Source: Marivita sp. S6314
GTDB lineage: Bacteria; Pseudomonadota; Alphaproteobacteria; Rhodobacterales; Rhodobacteraceae
DNA: 64,000 nucleotides
Assembly (NCBI RefSeq): GCF_023015985.1
Contig: NZ_JALKAO010000001.1
Location: forward strand, 558,001-622,000
Direction of reading: 5' to 3'
The notes under the pieces are model-generated. The model did no database searches. It worked only from the letters and a program-made list of their open reading frames with translations, and was not told the DNA's origin. The position numbers and the translations under genes were made by a program. Below, piece by piece: positions 19,195 through 29,090 of this stretch. Numbering within the stretch: position 1 is the first letter of the stretch; every line of letters starts with the position of its first letter.

Positions 19195-19524
19195 GTTTTT
19201 GAGGGTGTTGGGTGCGCTGTTGTCCGGTTTGTACGAGTGCAGCGTACGGCTCAGCGGGATTGGGTTGTCGAGCAGACCGACGCCCGTTGACCCGGGGGGC
19301 ACATGCGAATTCGGGATGAATATTGACGGCGGTGACCGGGAGTCCGCGCGGTTTTTCAGAAATTCGCAACCTTTTTGATGTTAGATGAAGGTCCCAGCGC
19401 GTGATGCTTCGCGGGGGAAATGTCTGCGGATAAGCCGGTATCCGTGACGAAGAACGTGAAATGAGACCTTGGGAAAATTGAAGGAGATGCGAAAGATCTT
19501 GGAACTGTCTGGGGCTCTGGTGAT
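19195..19524. other. Non-coding stretch between gatB and the DUF4177 gene
   Basis: 330 bp with no supported open frame on either strand and no recognisable promoter. It lies between two copies of the GCCGGGC palindrome and presumably holds the promoter of the 19629 gene. Confidence 0.4.
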
Positions 19525-19548
19525 GCCGGGCTGACGCCCGGCCTACGG
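19525..19548. repeat. Palindromic repeat GCCGGGC type, copy 2
   Basis: Exact second copy of GCCGGGCTGACGCCCGGC plus CTACGG, in the same orientation as copy 1, about 80 bp upstream of the DUF4177 gene. Confidence 0.8.
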
Positions 19549-19628
19549 GTTGGGTGTCTGGATTGCAGGCTGGTCTCGGGGCGTGGCCTTGGGTATGAGA
19601 GCGTCGGGTCAGTTGTGAGGCGGCGTGG

Positions 19629-20045
19629 ATGTTTGAATACAAGGTGGTTCCGGCCCCGACGAAGGGGGTCAAGGCCAAAGGCGTAAAGGGCGCGGAAGCG
19701 CGATTCGCGTTTACGGTGGAACAGGCAATCAACGATCTGGCGGCAGATGGTTGGGAATATGTCCGCACGGATGTCTTGCCGTCCGAAGAACGTGTCGGCC
19801 TGACCGGGTCGGTGACGAACTGGCGCAACCTGATGGTATTTCGGCGCGGGATTGCGGTGGCGGACGATGCGCCTGCAAGTGAGGCGGCCCCTGTACGGGT
19901 TGAGCCCGTGCTGACGGCGGCGGCGGTGTCCTCCGCAGTGCCGGAGGGCGGCGGGATTGCCGAGGCGGAGGCACAGGAGACGGACGCCGAGGCGCGCGAG
20001 GCCGAGGCCTACGAGGAAGGGTCCGAGGAAACGCGGCCTACTTGA
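19629..20045 (+). CDS. DUF4177 domain-containing protein
   Basis: 138 residues. The first ~75 match DUF4177 (MFEYKVVPAP..., AINDLAADGWEYVRTD..., LMVFRR), a small domain of unknown function found in many bacteria. The last ~60 residues are an acidic Ala/Glu-rich tail (EAEAQETDAEAREAEAYEE) that is probably disordered. GTGAGG precedes the ATG. No signal peptide. The gene stands alone between two palindromic repeat copies. Confidence 0.85.
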   Translation: MFEYKVVPAPTKGVKAKGVKGAEARFAFTVEQAINDLAADGWEYVRTDVLPSEERVGLTGSVTNWRNLMVFRRGIAVADDAPASEAAPVRVEPVLTAAAVSSAVPEGGGIAEAEAQETDAEAREAEAYEEGSEETRPT

Positions 20046-20082
20046 GTGTTTATCTGCGCGTTGTGCGCTTTGGCGATACGTA

Positions 20083-20135
20083 TGGTTTGCCGGGTGGCGG
20101 GCGTGGTTTGCCGGGTGGTAGGCGTGGTTTGCCGG
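20083..20135. repeat. 21-bp direct tandem repeat, about 2.5 units
   Basis: Units TGGTTTGCCGGGTGG + CGGGCG (20083-20103), TGGTTTGCCGGGTGG + TAGGCG (20104-20124) and a partial TGGTTTGCCGG. It runs directly into palindrome copy 3. Confidence 0.75.
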
Positions 20136-20138
20136 TTT

Positions 20139-20162
20139 GCCGGGCTGAAGCCCGGCCTACGG
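20139..20162. repeat. Palindromic repeat GCCGGGC type, copy 3
   Basis: GCCGGGCTGAAGCCCGGC plus CTACGG; differs from copies 1 and 2 by one loop base (TGAA for TGAC), leaving the stem intact. Lies between the DUF4177 and bolA 3' ends. Confidence 0.8.
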
Positions 20163-20214
20163 TGGGGGGGCCGACGATCCGTGACGACTCAGTCGTTGCC
20201 CCGGCGACCGTTGA

Positions 20215-20472
20215 CTAGTCGTCGAGGTCCATTGAGAGGGCGTGGATGGCCGACACCAGCTCGGGGCCGAGGGCTTTGTGCACCATGCGGTGGCGGTTGA
20301 TGCGGGATTGTCCGGCGAAGGCGTCGGCGCGGATGATCACGTGGAAATGGCTTTCGCCGCCCTCCTGATAGCCGGCATGGCCGCGATGGCTTTCGCTGTC
20401 ATCGCGCACGGTGAGTTCACGTGGCGACAGGGCGTCGCGCAATCGTGTCTCGATCTGTTCGGTCCGCGTCAT
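20215..20472 (-). CDS. BolA family protein
   Basis: 85-residue BolA/IbaG-type protein. It has the class II KH-like fold with the segment SESHRGH...GESHFHVIIRADAFAGQSRINRHRMVHKAL. The invariant His in RHRMVH is the residue that binds iron-sulfur clusters together with monothiol glutaredoxin. Likely role in iron-sulfur homeostasis. GAGG precedes the ATG. Divergent from the J-domain gene with only 74 bp between the starts, so their promoters are shared or abutting. Confidence 0.92.
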   Translation of the reverse strand: MTRTEQIETRLRDALSPRELTVRDDSESHRGHAGYQEGGESHFHVIIRADAFAGQSRINRHRMVHKALGPELVSAIHALSMDLDD

Positions 20473-20546
20473 TTTTTCTGCCTCATGTGGTTCACTCTGC
20501 TGCGCTTTGGTCTAAACTGTCGCCTCCGAGTCGAAAAGGGCAGGCA

Positions 20547-21179
20547 ATGAGCAAATCAGATCCATTCGGTTTCGATATGTCGATCAAATCGGCAAAGAAG
20601 AAAAACCCACGCGGGCGTCGGGGGATGTCCGGCGCGTCCGAGACGTCGACCCGGGTGTGCGACCATGATGGCTGCCAGGAGGCCGGCAAGTTCCGTGCGC
20701 CGAAAGCGCCGGACGTTTTGGATGATTTTTTCTGGTTCTGCCAGGAGCATGTGCGCGAGTACAACACCAAGTGGAACTTCTTTGACGGCAAGACTGAAGC
20801 CGAGATGAATGCGCAGATGTCCGATGACAAGGTCTGGGAGCGCAAGACGAAGGATTACCGCGATCCCGAGGCTAAGGCCTGGGCCCGGTTGGGGATTGAG
20901 GACCCGCATCAAGTGTTGGGGGACAATGCGACGCGTAATCCCGGACGTGCGGGGGCAGCGAGCGGGCATACCAAGCGGCTGCCGCCAACCGAGCGCCGCG
21001 CCATCGAGATCCTGGAAGCGCGGGACACCTGGACCAAGGCCGAGGTGCGCAAATCCTACAAGGCGCTGATCAAGGTGCTGCACCCGGACATCAATGGCGG
21101 GGACCGGTCGCAGGAAGAGCAGCTGCAGGAGGTGGTTTGGGCCTGGGACCAGATCAAGGACAGCCGGAACTTCAAATAA
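20547..21179 (+). CDS. C-terminal J-domain (DnaJ-like) protein
   Basis: 210 residues. The J domain is at the C-terminus (about 150-205) with the HPD tripeptide in VLHPDINGG, so it should stimulate a DnaK-type ATPase. The N-terminal part carries a Cys/His set (VCDHDGCQEAG ... WFCQEH) that could bind zinc. The start at 20547 is chosen over an ATG at 20421 that lies inside bolA on the other strand; AAAAGGG precedes it. Divergent from bolA. The client is unknown. Confidence 0.85.
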   Translation: MSKSDPFGFDMSIKSAKKKNPRGRRGMSGASETSTRVCDHDGCQEAGKFRAPKAPDVLDDFFWFCQEHVREYNTKWNFFDGKTEAEMNAQMSDDKVWERKTKDYRDPEAKAWARLGIEDPHQVLGDNATRNPGRAGAASGHTKRLPPTERRAIEILEARDTWTKAEVRKSYKALIKVLHPDINGGDRSQEEQLQEVVWAWDQIKDSRNFK

Positions 21180-21218
21180 ACGCGGTGCCTGATGCTTCGG
21201 CCAGGCGCGCCTATCTCT

Positions 21219-21271
21219 GGAAAAGAAAGAAGCCGGTGGTGGATTTCTCCTCCCCGGCTTCTTCTTTTTCC
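21219..21271. terminator. Large imperfect inverted repeat between convergent genes
   Basis: Arms GGAAAAGAAAGAAGCCGG (21219-21236) and CCGGCTTCTTCTTTTTCC (21254-21271), 16 of 18 positions pairing. It sits between the convergent J-domain and aminotransferase genes. The A-rich and T-rich sides allow termination in either direction. Confidence 0.65.
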
Positions 21272-21295
21272 AAATATGCAAATGCAACTGTCGGC

Positions 21296-22420
21296 TTACA
21301 GAACCTCGTCGAGGACCGAGGTGAGGCGTTTCACCGTGCCATCGACGTCATAGAGTTTGTCGAGGCCGAACAGCCCGAGGCGGAAGGTGCTGAATTCCGG
21401 CGGCTCATCGCATTGCAGCGGGACACCGGCGGCGATTTGCATGCCTTTGGCGGCAAACGCCCGGCCGGATTGGATTTCGGGGTCCGAGGTGTAGCTGACC
21501 ACCACGCCCGGCGCGCCGTAGCCGTCGGCGGCCACCGAGGTGATGCCGCGGGCCTTGAGATCGGCGCGCACGGCGTTGCCCAGCGCCCATTGCTGGTCTT
21601 TGAGTTTTTCAAACCCGTAATCGCGGGTTTCCAGCATGGTGTCGCGGAAGGCTTTGAGACCATCCGTCGGCATGGTGGCGTGATAGGCGTGGCCGCCGTT
21701 TTCATAGGCCATCATGATCTGGTGCCATTTCTTCAGATCGGTCACGAAACTGTCCGAACTGGTGTCCTCCATCCGAGCCAGCGCGCGGTCGGAGAGCATG
21801 ACGAGACCCGCGCAGGGCGTGGCGGACCAGCCTTTCTGCGGGGCCGAGATCAGAACATCTACACCGGTAGATTTCATATCGACCCAGGCGCAGCCGGACG
21901 CGATGCAGTCGAGCACCATCAGCGCGCCGACCTCGTGCGCGGCCTCTGCCAGGGCGGTGACATAGGCGTCGGGCAAGATGATGCCGGCGCTGGTTTCCAC
22001 GTGGGGGGCGAAGACGATATCGGGTTTTTCTTCGCGGATGCGGGCGGTGACGTCCTCGATCGGGACCGGTGCGAAGGGGGCGGTGGGTTCATTGCCGGTC
22101 TGGCGGGCCTTCATCACGATGGTGTCGCCACCGAACTTGCCCGCGTCGAAAATCTGGGTCCAGCGGTAGGAGAACCAGCCGTTGCGCACGATCAGCGTTT
22201 TGGCCCCCTGCCCGAACTGACGCGCTACGGCTTCCATGCCGTAGCTGCCGCCACCGGGCACCAGGACGACGGCATCCGCGTTATAGACCTCTTTGAGCAT
22301 GCCAGAGATGTCGGTCATGACCTTCTGGAACGTCTTGGACATGTGGTTCAGGGACCGGTCGGTGAAGACGACCGAGAATTCTTCGAGACCGGTGGGGTCA
22401 ACTGTATCGAGCAAAGCCAT
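21296..22420 (-). CDS. Class V PLP-dependent aminotransferase
   Basis: 374-residue fold-type I enzyme of the alanine-glyoxylate / serine-glyoxylate / phosphonate aminotransferase group. The PLP lysine is in SAPQKGWSATP; the preceding LDCIASGCAWVDMKSTGVD holds the PLP-pyridine Asp. Substrate cannot be fixed from sequence; glyoxylate-linked transamination is the most common role. The start at 22420 is backed by AGAGGAGA and is preferred over an in-frame codon at 22492. Divergent from the Hint-domain gene. Confidence 0.85.
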   Translation of the reverse strand: MALLDTVDPTGLEEFSVVFTDRSLNHMSKTFQKVMTDISGMLKEVYNADAVVLVPGGGSYGMEAVARQFGQGAKTLIVRNGWFSYRWTQIFDAGKFGGDTIVMKARQTGNEPTAPFAPVPIEDVTARIREEKPDIVFAPHVETSAGIILPDAYVTALAEAAHEVGALMVLDCIASGCAWVDMKSTGVDVLISAPQKGWSATPCAGLVMLSDRALARMEDTSSDSFVTDLKKWHQIMMAYENGGHAYHATMPTDGLKAFRDTMLETRDYGFEKLKDQQWALGNAVRADLKARGITSVAADGYGAPGVVVSYTSDPEIQSGRAFAAKGMQIAAGVPLQCDEPPEFSTFRLGLFGLDKLYDVDGTVKRLTSVLDEVL

Positions 22421-22630
22421 GCGATTTCTCCTCTTCGTCCGAAGGGGTACCGAATGTGGGCGTGAGGCGCAAAGCCTACTTCGGTATACCAAGCCATTCT
22501 GGTGGCTGTTCCGGGACCGGCGGCGGCGCGGATCGGAAACCGTGTGCCCCGTTTGGCAACAGCCTGTCGGCCATTTTGCCGGATCGGTGGATTTGTCCTT
22601 AACCCTGCGTTAACATGCTAAAATAACAGG

Positions 22631-22646
22631 CAGGGCTGAAGCCCTG
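22631..22646. repeat. Short hairpin before the Hint-domain gene
   Basis: CAGGGC-TGAA-GCCCTG, a 6-bp stem with the same TGAA loop as palindrome copy 3, ending 14 bp before the ATG at 22661. It could be a degenerate relative of that repeat or affect translation initiation. Confidence 0.5.
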
Positions 22647-22660
22647 AAGGCAGAGCAGAT

Positions 22661-23758
22661 ATGGCAACGACAACGTTGTTGTTGAACGGGTTCAGCGTTG
22701 TTGGAGATCCCCAGACAACAAACGCGAACGCATCGAATGGCGGGGAGTACATGCTTCACAGCGCCACGGCGCTGTTCGAAGACAATGATATCATTGTCTA
22801 TGTCGTCGACAATGTCACCGTTGACGGTGTCCTAACCGAAGAGTCGGTGGTCACATCGATCATCGTCTATGACAATGCCTCTGACTATTACAACGACGTT
22901 GCCAAATACACCTATACCGGCAGCGCTGATGTCGATTTCGGACGCCGGACCATGGGCGACCGGTATCTGGAGATTGATGCGTCAGGATTGACCTCGACCG
23001 ATGCGGGGGCACCGGTACTTGGCGACGTGGCAGCGATTGCCGGTGTAAACATTCTTGAAACGCTGGCCACACAGAACGGGCCTTTGCGTGTCGATACAAA
23101 CGAAGATATTGACCTGAACGATGATGGCCTCATCAGCGGTGGTGAGGTCGGGGACGGTGCGTTTTCGTCGGAAATTGCCAATGGGTTGGTGGTGATCTGT
23201 TTTGCGCGCGGCACGTTGATCGAGACGCCCGAGGGACCACGGTTTATCGAGACATTGCGCAAAGGCGATCTGGTCACGACGCTGGACGGGGGGCCGCAGG
23301 CGGTCACATGGATTGGCCATATCCGGGTGCCGGGTGAGGGACCAAACACGCCCATTCGCATCCGGCGCGGTGCGCTGGAGAATATACGGGATCTGTGGGT
23401 GTCGCCAAATCATCGGATGCTGTTGCGCGGCACGGCGGCAGAGTTGATGTTCGGGGAGACCGAAGTTCTTGTCGCGGCCAAGCATCTGGTAAACGGGACC
23501 ACCATTGTCGAAGCGCCCTGCCCGGTTGTTGAGTATTGGCATATCCTGTGTGAAGGGCATCATCTGGTCTTCGCCGAAGGCTGTGCGGCCGAGACGCTTT
23601 ATCCCGGCCAGATGGCGTTGCAGAGCGTGGATGACGCAGACCGGGACGAGATTTTGGGGGTGCTGCCGGAGCGATGTTTGGACGGTTTCACCGGGCCAAT
23701 GGCGCGCTACACGTTAAAGCGGCATGAGGCAGAACTATTGCGCGTGCAGGTCGCTTGA
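22661..23758 (+). CDS. Hint-domain protein with an EF-hand-like loop
   Basis: 365 residues. The C-terminal half is a Hint (hedgehog/intein) domain of the type common in Rhodobacteraceae: it starts with Cys180 in CFARGTLIETPEG, then LRKGDLV, WIG, SPNHRMLL and WHILCEGHHLVF. Inteins need a terminal His-Asn and a following nucleophile; here the domain ends in other sequence, so splicing is unlikely, though self-cleavage at Cys180 is possible. The N-terminal ~175 residues are unrecognised, but DLNDDGLISGGE at 151-162 fits a calcium-binding EF-hand loop. No classical signal peptide; such proteins are often thought to leave by type I secretion. Confidence 0.8.
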   Translation: MATTTLLLNGFSVVGDPQTTNANASNGGEYMLHSATALFEDNDIIVYVVDNVTVDGVLTEESVVTSIIVYDNASDYYNDVAKYTYTGSADVDFGRRTMGDRYLEIDASGLTSTDAGAPVLGDVAAIAGVNILETLATQNGPLRVDTNEDIDLNDDGLISGGEVGDGAFSSEIANGLVVICFARGTLIETPEGPRFIETLRKGDLVTTLDGGPQAVTWIGHIRVPGEGPNTPIRIRRGALENIRDLWVSPNHRMLLRGTAAELMFGETEVLVAAKHLVNGTTIVEAPCPVVEYWHILCEGHHLVFAEGCAAETLYPGQMALQSVDDADRDEILGVLPERCLDGFTGPMARYTLKRHEAELLRVQVA

Positions 23759-23786
23759 CGGTCGTGTGCGCAGCGTACCGCTTGTT

Positions 23787-24245
23787 CTATCCGATAGGGC
23801 CGGAGAGGCGTTCTTCGGACAGCAGCACATTGGCGTCGATATTGCCGACACCGGGCAACATCATGATCCTGCGGCGCAGCACGCGTTCGAAATCGGTGAT
23901 ATCGCGGGCGACGACGCGCAGGCGGTAGTCATAGGACCCCAGCACGTGTTCGACGGTCTGCACTTCGGGGATGGCGGTGACAGCGCGTTCGAAATCTTCC
24001 AGACTGACCCGGCCTTTGGTGGCGAGCTTGATGCCGAGGAAGACGGTGACGCCGAATCCCAGCGACTGCGCGTCAAGATCGAGGCGCTGGCCGCGGAAGA
24101 TGCCCGCATCGCGCAGGCGTTTGAGGCGGCGCCAGGCGGCGGGTTGGCTGAGGCCGAGTTGACGACCCAGAGCGCCTGCGGAAATCAGGGCGTCCAAGGC
24201 CACGGCGCGGATCATTGCGCGGTCTGTTTCGTCGAGGTCGATCAC
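23787..24245 (-). CDS. Lrp/AsnC family regulator (first of a pair)
   Basis: 152-residue transcription factor with an N-terminal winged helix (about 4-60; AGALGRQLGLSQPAAWRRLKRLRDAGIF) and a C-terminal RAM ligand-binding domain (VEHVLGSYDYRLRVVARD). GTG start after GAGGACC. It lies 7 bp after the stop of the second Lrp-type gene, so the two are co-transcribed, divergently from ilvC. Likely senses an amino acid; control of ilvC is an inference from position. Confidence 0.9.
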   Translation of the reverse strand: MIDLDETDRAMIRAVALDALISAGALGRQLGLSQPAAWRRLKRLRDAGIFRGQRLDLDAQSLGFGVTVFLGIKLATKGRVSLEDFERAVTAIPEVQTVEHVLGSYDYRLRVVARDITDFERVLRRRIMMLPGVGNIDANVLLSEERLSGPIG

Positions 24246-24252
24246 AGGGTCC

Positions 24253-25864
<1,612 letters not shown>

Positions 25865-25890
25865 TCGCCGGATTTTGGCGACAGGATCGG

Positions 25891-25918
25891 AAGGGCGGCT
25901 GTCAGGGCCGCCCTTTTT
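25891..25918 (+). terminator. Rho-independent terminator of ilvC
   Basis: 9-bp perfect stem AAGGGCGGC (25891-25899) / GCCGCCCTT (25907-25915), loop TGTCAGG, then T residues; 27 bp after the ilvC stop. Confidence 0.9.
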
Positions 25919-25942
25919 GCGTGATCGTGCCTGTGTGGGGGG

Positions 25943-26005
25943 ACGATGCGCGGACGCATCGTGACGTTTCCGTCACCGGAAACGCTTGAGGGGCCAGCCC
26001 CTCAA
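25943..26005. repeat. Twin-hairpin element, copy 2, plus a third hairpin
   Basis: Three 20-nt hairpins in a row: ACGATGCG-CGGA-CGCATCGT (25943-25962), CGTTTCCGTCACCGGAAACG (25965-25984) and TTGAGGGG-CCAG-CCCCTCAA (25986-26005). Each has a perfect 8-bp stem and 4-nt loop, spaced 2 and 1 nt apart. The middle one is identical to that after glcB. The third is followed by CCCCGCGGTATTTTCAGCAA, a sequence type I recall as recurrent in Rhodobacteraceae intergenic DNA. Confidence 0.8.
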
Positions 26006-26071
26006 ACTCCCCGCGGTATTTTCAGCAAGAGGAAAGAGGCAACCGGGGTGCGTGGCGGCGGCGCGTTGCGG

Positions 26072-26155
26072 TCACATATCGTCCTTGAGCTGCAGCACGC
26101 AAAAGGCAAGCAGCGCAACGAGGATCAGGATCGGCAGGATGAAGAAGATGTCCAT
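26072..26155 (-). CDS. Putative 27-residue membrane peptide
   Basis: Short open frame MDIFFILPILILVALLAFCV followed by LQLKDDM. A single transmembrane helix (about residues 3-22) with a short charged tail. AAGGGAAAG lies at suitable spacing before the ATG. No homologue can be checked here. The ribosome binding site and the hydrophobic pattern support it; the small size keeps confidence moderate. Confidence 0.5.
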   Translation of the reverse strand: MDIFFILPILILVALLAFCVLQLKDDM

Positions 26156-26294
26156 GTGGGTCTTTCCCTTGAGTCTGAGATGCGAGAATGGGAGTTGAAG
26201 CCCCCGGTGCTTGTCCCTAGACAGCTACAGGGTTTTCGTGCCGGAGCAATATCTGTTGGCCGGAAATCCCCGCCATTTCAGAAAGTAGATCCTC

Positions 26295-27224
26295 ATGCAT
26301 GCGCCGCCCGACATCAAACCTGCGGATTGGGGCATGGTGGCGACGCTTGGCCTTGTCTGGGGGGCCACGTTTCTGTTCATCGAACTGGCGCTGGCGGGCA
26401 CCACGCCGTTCTGGCTGGCGGCGGGGCGGATTTCCTTTGCCTGTCTGCTGACCTGTGCGGTGTGGCTGTGGCGGGGCGGTAAGGTGTTTCTGACCCAAGA
26501 GACCGCCTGGGGCGCGCTGATCGTCTCTGGTGTGTTCAATACGGCGATCCCGTTCATGTTGCTGAGCTGGGGCCAGCAGACGGTCACGTCGAGCTTTGCC
26601 GGGGTGTCGATGGCCTCCGTGGCGCTGATCGTGTTGCCGCTGGCGCATTTTCTGGTGCCGGGAGAGCGGATGACGCTGCGGCGGGTGATCGGGTTCGGGA
26701 TCGGGTTTGTCGGGGTGGTTCTTTTGCTGGGCGGGCAGGTGTTTGAATCAACCGGTGATCCGATGGAGCCGTTTGGACGTGCGGCCTGTATCGGCGCGGC
26801 GGCCTGTTACGCGGTGACGTCGATCATCGTGCGGCGGTTGCCGCCGACCGATTCCTTTGGCCTGGCGGCGTTGTCGCTGTTGTTCGGGGCGCTGGTGGTG
26901 GTGCCGCCGGCGGTTGTTGTGGAAGGCCCGCCGGTGATGCCGCCGGTGGAGACGCTGGTGATCATTGCGATCCTCGGGCTGATCCCGACTGCCGGGGCGA
27001 ACCTGTTGCGCATTCTGGTGATCCGCAGCGCCGGGCCTGTTTTCCTGACGCTGGTGAACTACCAGGTGCCGATGTGGTCGGTGATCCTGGGTGTTCTGTT
27101 TCTGGGCGAGCCGTTCAAACTGGCGCTGCTTTACGCGATGGCGCTGATCCTTGTGGGGGTCTTTATCAGCCAATGGGGTGCATTGAACCGGCTGTTTCGC
27201 CGACCCCCTACTCCCAACAGCTGA
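26295..27224 (+). CDS. DMT-superfamily (EamA) transporter
   Basis: 309-residue inner-membrane protein with about ten transmembrane helices in two EamA repeats (about 12-150 and 160-295), beginning VATLGLVWGATFLFIELAL. Such proteins export amino acids, metabolites or drugs; the substrate cannot be read here. Its 3' end overlaps the convergent protease-like gene by 17 bp. Two other EamA transporters occur in the window (57438 and 62826), but they are not close copies. Confidence 0.88.
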   Translation: MHAPPDIKPADWGMVATLGLVWGATFLFIELALAGTTPFWLAAGRISFACLLTCAVWLWRGGKVFLTQETAWGALIVSGVFNTAIPFMLLSWGQQTVTSSFAGVSMASVALIVLPLAHFLVPGERMTLRRVIGFGIGFVGVVLLLGGQVFESTGDPMEPFGRAACIGAAACYAVTSIIVRRLPPTDSFGLAALSLLFGALVVVPPAVVVEGPPVMPPVETLVIIAILGLIPTAGANLLRILVIRSAGPVFLTLVNYQVPMWSVILGVLFLGEPFKLALLYAMALILVGVFISQWGALNRLFRRPPTPNS

Positions 27225-28938
27225 CAAGCACGGTCATCGCGGTGCCTTTTTCCGTCAGGTCCACCGGATCAAGGCGGGGCAGCGTATCGCTGGATTGCGC
27301 GGTGACGCCGGCGCGGGACAGGACATCGCGCACGGCATCCCCTTTGGCGGCAAAGCTGACATCCTTGGGCAACTGACGGCCCCCGGCATCGCGGGGCAGC
27401 AGCATGCCAAGCACCGCGCCGCTGTCGTCGAAGACCGGGCCTCCCGCGTCGCCGTCGAGCGTGGCGATGGCGAGCCGGGTCAGCGTGTCTTCGCCGTTCA
27501 GGCCGCGCAGGTCGGCCAGGCGGCCGAATGTCATGGTGGCCGAGGGCAGGACGCCGCCGAAGGAGTAGCCCGAGACCGCGATTTCGGATTGCAGACGCGG
27601 GCTGCTGTTGCGGAATTCGGCAATCGTGGTGGGGGCAAGCGGGGTTGTGGCCTGCAGCACGGCGATGCCGGAAGTGGCGTCGGTGGCGACCACTTCGGCG
27701 TCGTAGGTGTCATTGAGGGTGATGCGGCCACAGCTGCCTACGGCGCTGTCGGTGGTGACCACCCGGCCCTGCGCGTCCACGAAGAAGCCCGACGCGGTCA
27801 GTTTGGGTTTGCGGATCTGCAAGCCTGATACGAGGTCGACGCTTTGGGTGTCTTCCGCCACGGTTGCGGGATCGAGCACGCCGTCGATGGGTGTGAAGCT
27901 TGACTTTATCAGGTTCAGAATGCGGGTGCGGCGGTCGTCGTCGCCGGTGGGCCAGACGAGGGTGAAGCCCTTGATCTGACCATCGGTCAGGCGCGCCTCG
28001 GTGTAGGAGATGATGCGCGCGTTCTGACCGGTGAGGGTGAAGCTGTCGCGATTGCGCTCTCGGGGGCCTTCGAGGGGCACGATTTCGAGCGTTTGCAGGA
28101 TCTCGTAGAGCCCGGCCAGACGGTCGCGGTCGCCCGGTTGGCTGATCAGCAGGACCTGTGCGCCGTCCACGGCACCGGTGGCGGTGAACTTGGCGAAGGG
28201 GCTGTCATAGCCGTCGAACTGGACTGCGCCCAGCGGCAGGTCGATCGAGATGCCCGCGCGGGTGTCGCGGACGGTCTGGATGTCCATGCCTTCGAGCACG
28301 GCATTGTATTGGCGGAACAGTTCGGCGCGCTGCGCGGTGGTCAGGATGCCGGTCTCTTCGTAGCCGTTGTCCCGCTGCCAGCCGCGCATGGAGGCGCGGG
28401 TGCCACGGCCGAAAGCGCCGTCGATGGCGGAATTGTAATAGCCCGCCCATTGCAAGGCGATTTGCAGGTCCTTGCGTTCGTCGCGGTCGAGCAGCGCCTC
28501 GGAGGCGCGGGCTTCGCGTGGGGTTTCGTCGGTGATCTGCGGCGCGGGCTCTGGCGCGGGGTCTGCCACCTCTTGCGGCGCTGGCGCTGTCTGTCCGCCT
28601 GTGGCGGGCCCTGCCCCGATGGGCCAGATGCGCTGGCCGTAGCGTCCGGGGCTTTCCAGGTAGCTGTCCCGCGGGATCAGGCGTTGGGCGCGCAGGTTGC
28701 GCAGAATGGCGTTGGCGTTGCTGCGCTCGTAGGGGCCAAGGGCGATGCCGTACCAGCCACGGCCAAGGTCAAAGCCGTTTACATCGGGCAGGACAGCGGC
28801 GTAGTCGCGCAGACGGTCTTCTGCGACCGACAGGCTGGGTTGGGCTTCGATCTGGACGTACACTGTGTCCTGTGCGGCAGCGGGCAACGCCCAGAGAACC
28901 AACATTGCCAGCATTGAAAACAAAACATTGCGCATCAT
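27208..28938 (-). CDS. Exported trypsin-fold pseudoprotease with PG-binding domain
   Basis: 576-residue secreted protein: signal peptide ([17 protein letters not shown]), a SPOR-like segment (about 25-100), a Pro/Ala linker, a peptidoglycan-binding type 1 domain (about 155-210, [20 protein letters not shown]) and a C-terminal trypsin-like fold. All three triad positions are changed: the His position (VVTTDSAV) is Ser398, the Asp position (TSGIAVL) is Gly424 and the Ser position (GDAGGP) is Ala498. The spacing of 26 and 74 residues agrees with HtrA-type proteases, so the alignment is secure. Likely a non-catalytic scaffold or binder at the cell wall. Start at the first of two adjacent ATGs, after GCAGGTGG. 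Confidence 0.82.
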   Translation of the reverse strand: MMRNVLFSMLAMLVLWALPAAAQDTVYVQIEAQPSLSVAEDRLRDYAAVLPDVNGFDLGRGWYGIALGPYERSNANAILRNLRAQRLIPRDSYLESPGRYGQRIWPIGAGPATGGQTAPAPQEVADPAPEPAPQITDETPREARASEALLDRDERKDLQIALQWAGYYNSAIDGAFGRGTRASMRGWQRDNGYEETGILTTAQRAELFRQYNAVLEGMDIQTVRDTRAGISIDLPLGAVQFDGYDSPFAKFTATGAVDGAQVLLISQPGDRDRLAGLYEILQTLEIVPLEGPRERNRDSFTLTGQNARIISYTEARLTDGQIKGFTLVWPTGDDDRRTRILNLIKSSFTPIDGVLDPATVAEDTQSVDLVSGLQIRKPKLTASGFFVDAQGRVVTTDSAVGSCGRITLNDTYDAEVVATDATSGIAVLQATTPLAPTTIAEFRNSSPRLQSEIAVSGYSFGGVLPSATMTFGRLADLRGLNGEDTLTRLAIATLDGDAGGPVFDDSGAVLGMLLPRDAGGRQLPKDVSFAAKGDAVRDVLSRAGVTAQSSDTLPRLDPVDLTEKGTAMTVLVSCWE

Positions 28939-29090
28939 TCGTGTGCCACCTGCCTCGAAAACCTGTTTACCGCCATGCTCTAGCAAGATTGTCCCGCAAC
29001 GGGAACGCGAAAATAGGGCTTCTGGTGCAATTGACCCCCGTGCCCCATGCGCCTAATCAGGCGCCAACAGGAAACCGGGGTGCCATCGCC

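Noticed and set aside
20083-20162. Possible CRISPR-like repeats
   Set aside because: The 21-bp units are directly abutting without spacers, only about 2.5 units, and there are no cas genes.
22589-22616. sigma70-like promoter before the Hint gene (TTGTCC ... TAAAAT)
   Set aside because: The spacing is 20 bp and the -35 is poor, so I did not call it as a feature.
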